Source of the DNA: Thiohalomonas sp.
GTDB taxonomy: Bacteria > Pseudomonadota > Gammaproteobacteria > GRL18
DNA length: 10,037 nucleotides
Direction of reading: 5' to 3'
NCBI GenBank assembly: GCA_023864145.1
Contig: JAIVER010000030.1
Location: 1 to 10,037, forward strand
The notes beneath the pieces are model-generated. The model was given only the letters and a program-made list of their open reading frames with translations, was not told where the DNA came from and did not search any database. The translations under genes and the position numbers were made by a program. Positions 7,845 to 10,037 of the stretch are shown here, in pieces (within the stretch, counting starts at the first letter, position 1; every line of letters begins with the position of its first letter).

Positions 7845-9876
7845 AATTATGCCTAAAACCATACCTAAACCCTACAATACATTCAAACAATGCAGCGACC
7901 AACTGAACGGCATTCAATCCATCGATTACTTCCTTGCCCGCCAATTAAGCGAAGCACTCTTAAATAAATACGAGCAAGCACAAGTACCAGCAGAGCAAAA
8001 CGATTTATTATTTCATTCCATAATAGCCACCTCACAGGCACTAAGAAGCGGACACAGCTGCTTAAAACTCGATGCAGAAGCCGAAAACGATAATGAAACC
8101 CTCTACTGGCACAAGTTAAGTGAAGAAAATTACGCCGAAAACAAGCCAGGATACACCTTCCCCAAATTACCCGACTGGCACCACTACCTGTCACAACTCC
8201 CTATCACCCCCGATGATAAACAACCACTAGTCTATGAACAAGGCCGCCTATACCTGCGTCGCTACTGGCAATTCGAAAACGAACTAGCCAACACCATCAA
8301 AACTCTAATCAATGCTCAGTCCCCCTTCTTTAGACGGGGGACTGAGGGGGTTGGCTTTGCCATGGAAAAACAAATAATCGAACAATTATTTCCTTCTGAT
8401 TTAAACAATGAATCAGAACCCCTCGACTGGCAAAAAATCGCAGTAGCCAACGCACTCATACGCCAGTTCACCATCATTGCCGGCGGCCCCGGCACAGGCA
8501 AAACATTCACCGTCACCAAAGTCCTGGCAGCACTACAGGCACTAACAGACAACCAACTAAAAATAGCCATGGTCGCCCCCACAGGAAAAGCCGCACAGCG
8601 GCTCAATGAGTCAATCCAAAAAGCCAAATCCATCTTACAAAAAAATAAAGTAACCACTGATGCCACACTAAACAGCATCCCCGACACAGCCAGCACCGTA
8701 CACCGCTTATTAGGTGTGATCCCCGGTCGTCATGATTTTAAATACAAGCAGAACAGACAATTACCCTTTGATGTTATCCTGGTAGATGAAATCTCCATGA
8801 TAGACCTGCCCTTAATGACCCGTCTGATGCGCGCCATTGATAGCAATAGCCGAATCATCATGCTTGGTGATGCCGATCAGTTACCCTCTGTTGCCGCAGG
8901 CAGTGTATTGGGCGATCTTGCCCCCCGACAAGCAGCGGGCTATTCAGCTCAAAGCAGTGAACAACTCAGTGCATTAACGGGCTTTGATATTCCCGTGCTG
9001 AATTTAGAACCAGAGTTAGCGCCAGAACAAGAACCAGAGCCGATTAATGGGACCTCAGATGAGACTCTGCTTAATCTGGATCACCTAACCGTATTACAAA
9101 AAAGCCACCGCTTTGACGGTAGTGGTGAGATTGGCAATTTAGCTAAATACGTGATCAATGGTGATGTTAAAAATAGCTGGTATTATCTTGAGGAAGGCAA
9201 AGAACAAATAGAGCGGGTTAAGGACGAGTCATTTTATCAGTGGATAGATAAAATGGTGGAGCAATACTATATGCCGCTGTTTCGGGTTGTGAATGTAGAT
9301 AATGCACTTGATAATAAAAAGCCTGCCCTGAGTATTGAGCAGGCCTTTAAGCAATTAAAGCAATTTCGCTTCCTTGCCGCCACCCGGCTGGGTGAGCAGG
9401 GGGTAGGAAATATTAACCAATATATAGAGCAGTCATTACGCAATAAGGGCTTGATCACATCAGCCAATGAGTTTTATCCCGGCAGGCCGATTATGGTGAC
9501 AGAGAACCAGTATAATGTTGGACTTTATAATGGTGACACAGGCTTGTTATGGATTAATGATGAAGGGCAGTTGCAGGCGATGTTTCCAGAAAATGACTCG
9601 GTGCGCTGGCTGGGTTTGGGGCGTTTGCCGAAGATAGAGACGGTTTATGCCATGACGATTCATAAGACGCAGGGGGCTGAATTTAATCATGTGGGCCTAG
9701 TGCTGCCGGAGAGGGATAGTTTGATTTTGTCCAGAGAGTTGTTGTATACGGGGATTACGAGGGCCAGTGAGAGGTTGAGTGTGTTTGGTGCGGAAGGTGT
9801 TTTTGAGCTTGGGGTTCGGAGGAGGGTGTTGAGATATTCTGGGTTGGAGGGGAAGGTTTTTACTGATTGGAACTAA
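7837..9876 (+). CDS. recD: RecBCD enzyme subunit RecD (5'-3' helicase)
   Basis: RecD is the SF1B 5'-3' helicase of RecBCD, giving fast unwinding and, in E. coli, control of nuclease activity. The product has 679 aa (E. coli 608). An N-terminal RecB-binding domain (about 1-160) precedes the helicase core: Walker A GGPGTGKT (216-223, Lys222), Walker B VDEISM (Asp317, Glu318), GDADQLPSVAAGSVLGDL (344-361), SHRF (423-426), MTIHKTQGAEF (606-616) and YTGITRA (637-643). The C-terminus (RRRVLRYSGLEGKV) matches the usual RecD ending, so the gene seems complete despite an apparent insertion sequence just downstream. Extra length comes partly from the repeat-encoded residues 162-172, between the N-terminal domain and the first helicase domain, and from an acidic EPELAPEQEPEP stretch before SHRF that contains an in-frame GAACCAGAG duplication (9007-9015, 9031-9039). 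Base composition is strikingly uneven: C-rich and G-poor early, G-rich with AGG/CGG/TTG codons at the end. It overlaps recB by 8 nt. Confidence 0.97.
   Translation: MSRIMPKTIPKPYNTFKQCSDQLNGIQSIDYFLARQLSEALLNKYEQAQVPAEQNDLLFHSIIATSQALRSGHSCLKLDAEAENDNETLYWHKLSEENYAENKPGYTFPKLPDWHHYLSQLPITPDDKQPLVYEQGRLYLRRYWQFENELANTIKTLINAQSPFFRRGTEGVGFAMEKQIIEQLFPSDLNNESEPLDWQKIAVANALIRQFTIIAGGPGTGKTFTVTKVLAALQALTDNQLKIAMVAPTGKAAQRLNESIQKAKSILQKNKVTTDATLNSIPDTASTVHRLLGVIPGRHDFKYKQNRQLPFDVILVDEISMIDLPLMTRLMRAIDSNSRIIMLGDADQLPSVAAGSVLGDLAPRQAAGYSAQSSEQLSALTGFDIPVLNLEPELAPEQEPEPINGTSDETLLNLDHLTVLQKSHRFDGSGEIGNLAKYVINGDVKNSWYYLEEGKEQIERVKDESFYQWIDKMVEQYYMPLFRVVNVDNALDNKKPALSIEQAFKQLKQFRFLAATRLGEQGVGNINQYIEQSLRNKGLITSANEFYPGRPIMVTENQYNVGLYNGDTGLLWINDEGQLQAMFPENDSVRWLGLGRLPKIETVYAMTIHKTQGAEFNHVGLVLPERDSLILSRELLYTGITRASERLSVFGAEGVFELGVRRRVLRYSGLEGKVFTDWN
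8315..8352 (+). repeat. Single palindromic repeat unit inserted in frame in recD
   Basis: The 33 nt at 8320-8352 match the left recC unit (3116-3148) at 31 positions. Including its left flank, it forms a perfect 11-bp stem, CTCAGTCCCCC (8315-8325) and GGGGGACTGAG (8336-8346), with a 10-nt loop. It is translated in the same frame as in recC, giving SPFFRRGTEGV (residues 162-172). It sits in an apparent linker after the N-terminal domain (RYWQFENELANTIKTL) and before the conserved DWQKIAVANAL block that leads to Walker A. There is no second inverted copy nearby and no U-tract after it. Confidence 0.85.
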
Positions 9877-10037
9877 AATATATTTGTTATATACCCATAA
9901 CCTATGAAAATGCTTGATTTTTATAGAGAAGAAGATCAAAATTATGCATTGACGCAAATTACTCTCACAGCCCATGAAAAATCAGCTCTAGAAATGCAAC
10001 ATAAGCATTCTAGAAATGGAAAAGAACGAGATAGAAT
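9877..10037 (+). mobile_element. Left end of a probable IS630-family insertion sequence (partial)
   Basis: A transposase-like reading frame begins 27 nt after the recD stop, so the left end of the element should lie within 9877-9903. This stretch is AT-rich with several TA dinucleotides, the target that IS630-family elements duplicate. The terminal inverted repeat cannot be defined because the right end is outside the window. No terminator is visible between recD and the element. Confidence 0.45.
9904..10037 (+). CDS. IS630-family transposase, N-terminal fragment (runs off the window)
   Basis: Forty-four codons are visible from the ATG at 9904, open to the right edge. The segment LTAHEKSALEMQHKHSRNGK followed by ERDR resembles the start of IS630-type (Tc1/mariner-like, DDE) transposases, in which a line such as LTxxEKxxLExxHKxxR...xDRIKAVLL opens the helix-turn-helix DNA-binding region. 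This match rests on remembered family patterns. The catalytic DDE domain lies beyond the window. No clear ribosome-binding site precedes the ATG, as is common for transposases; ATG at 9910 is an alternative start. The frame has no relation to the recombination operon beyond its insertion point. It could also be a decayed copy, which cannot be judged here. Confidence 0.65.
   Translation, partial: MKMLDFYREEDQNYALTQITLTAHEKSALEMQHKHSRNGKERDR

Noticed and set aside
7883..8696. Minus-strand open frames opposite the first half of recD
   Set aside because: They arise because recD is C-rich and G-poor here, which reduces antisense stops. They show no recognisable domain and oppose a well-conserved gene.
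9007..9039. GAACCAGAG direct repeat in recD as a mobile-element footprint
   Set aside because: It is a 9-bp repeat spaced by exactly 8 codons encoding an acidic Glu-Pro-rich stretch; simple in-frame duplication or compositional bias explains it.
9697..9975. Minus-strand 92-codon frame spanning the end of recD and the transposase start
   Set aside because: It overlaps two better supported genes and its product is a low-complexity antisense of a G-rich stretch.

Overview
The window is dominated by a compact recC-recB-recD operon on the + strand. It encodes the three subunits of the RecBCD helicase-nuclease (exonuclease V) and looks like a chromosomal segment of a gammaproteobacterium. Subunit similarity, gene order and moderate GC support that placement; the genus cannot be named from the sequence. 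No ptrA gene lies between recC and recB, unlike E. coli.

Layout. Positions 1-419 (- strand) hold the 5' part of a membrane-anchored sensor gene, broken by an in-frame stop and a frame change and running off the left edge. Positions 420-652 are a short intergenic region with an imperfect inverted repeat (487-545) and perhaps a weak recC promoter. recC (653-4150, TTG start preferred over GTG at 605), recB (4143-7844) and recD (7837-9876) follow with two 8-nt overlaps, so they are probably co-transcribed and translationally coupled. Just 27 nt after recD, at 9904, a partial gene starts that resembles the N-terminus of an IS630-family transposase and runs off the right edge.

How the genes work together. 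RecB supplies the 3'-5' SF1A helicase and the only nuclease active site; its motifs and catalytic residues are intact here. RecD supplies the 5'-3' SF1B helicase, also with intact motifs. RecC is the inactive helicase/nuclease-like scaffold that splits the DNA strands and, in E. coli, reads Chi. All three genes look functional, so the complex should resect double-strand breaks, load RecA and degrade foreign linear DNA.

The most unusual signal is a G/C-run palindromic repeat inside two subunits of this one complex. recC carries two inverted copies (3116-3195) and recD one copy (8315-8352). The recC left copy and the recD copy match at 31 of 33 positions and are read in the same frame, giving SPFFRRG(I/T)EGV. 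Both lie in apparent inter-domain linkers, so the repeat seems to have entered protein-coding genes without breaking them, much like Rickettsia palindromic elements. A second oddity is a strong switch in base composition within recD, from C-rich and G-poor at the 5' end to G-rich and C-poor at the 3' end.
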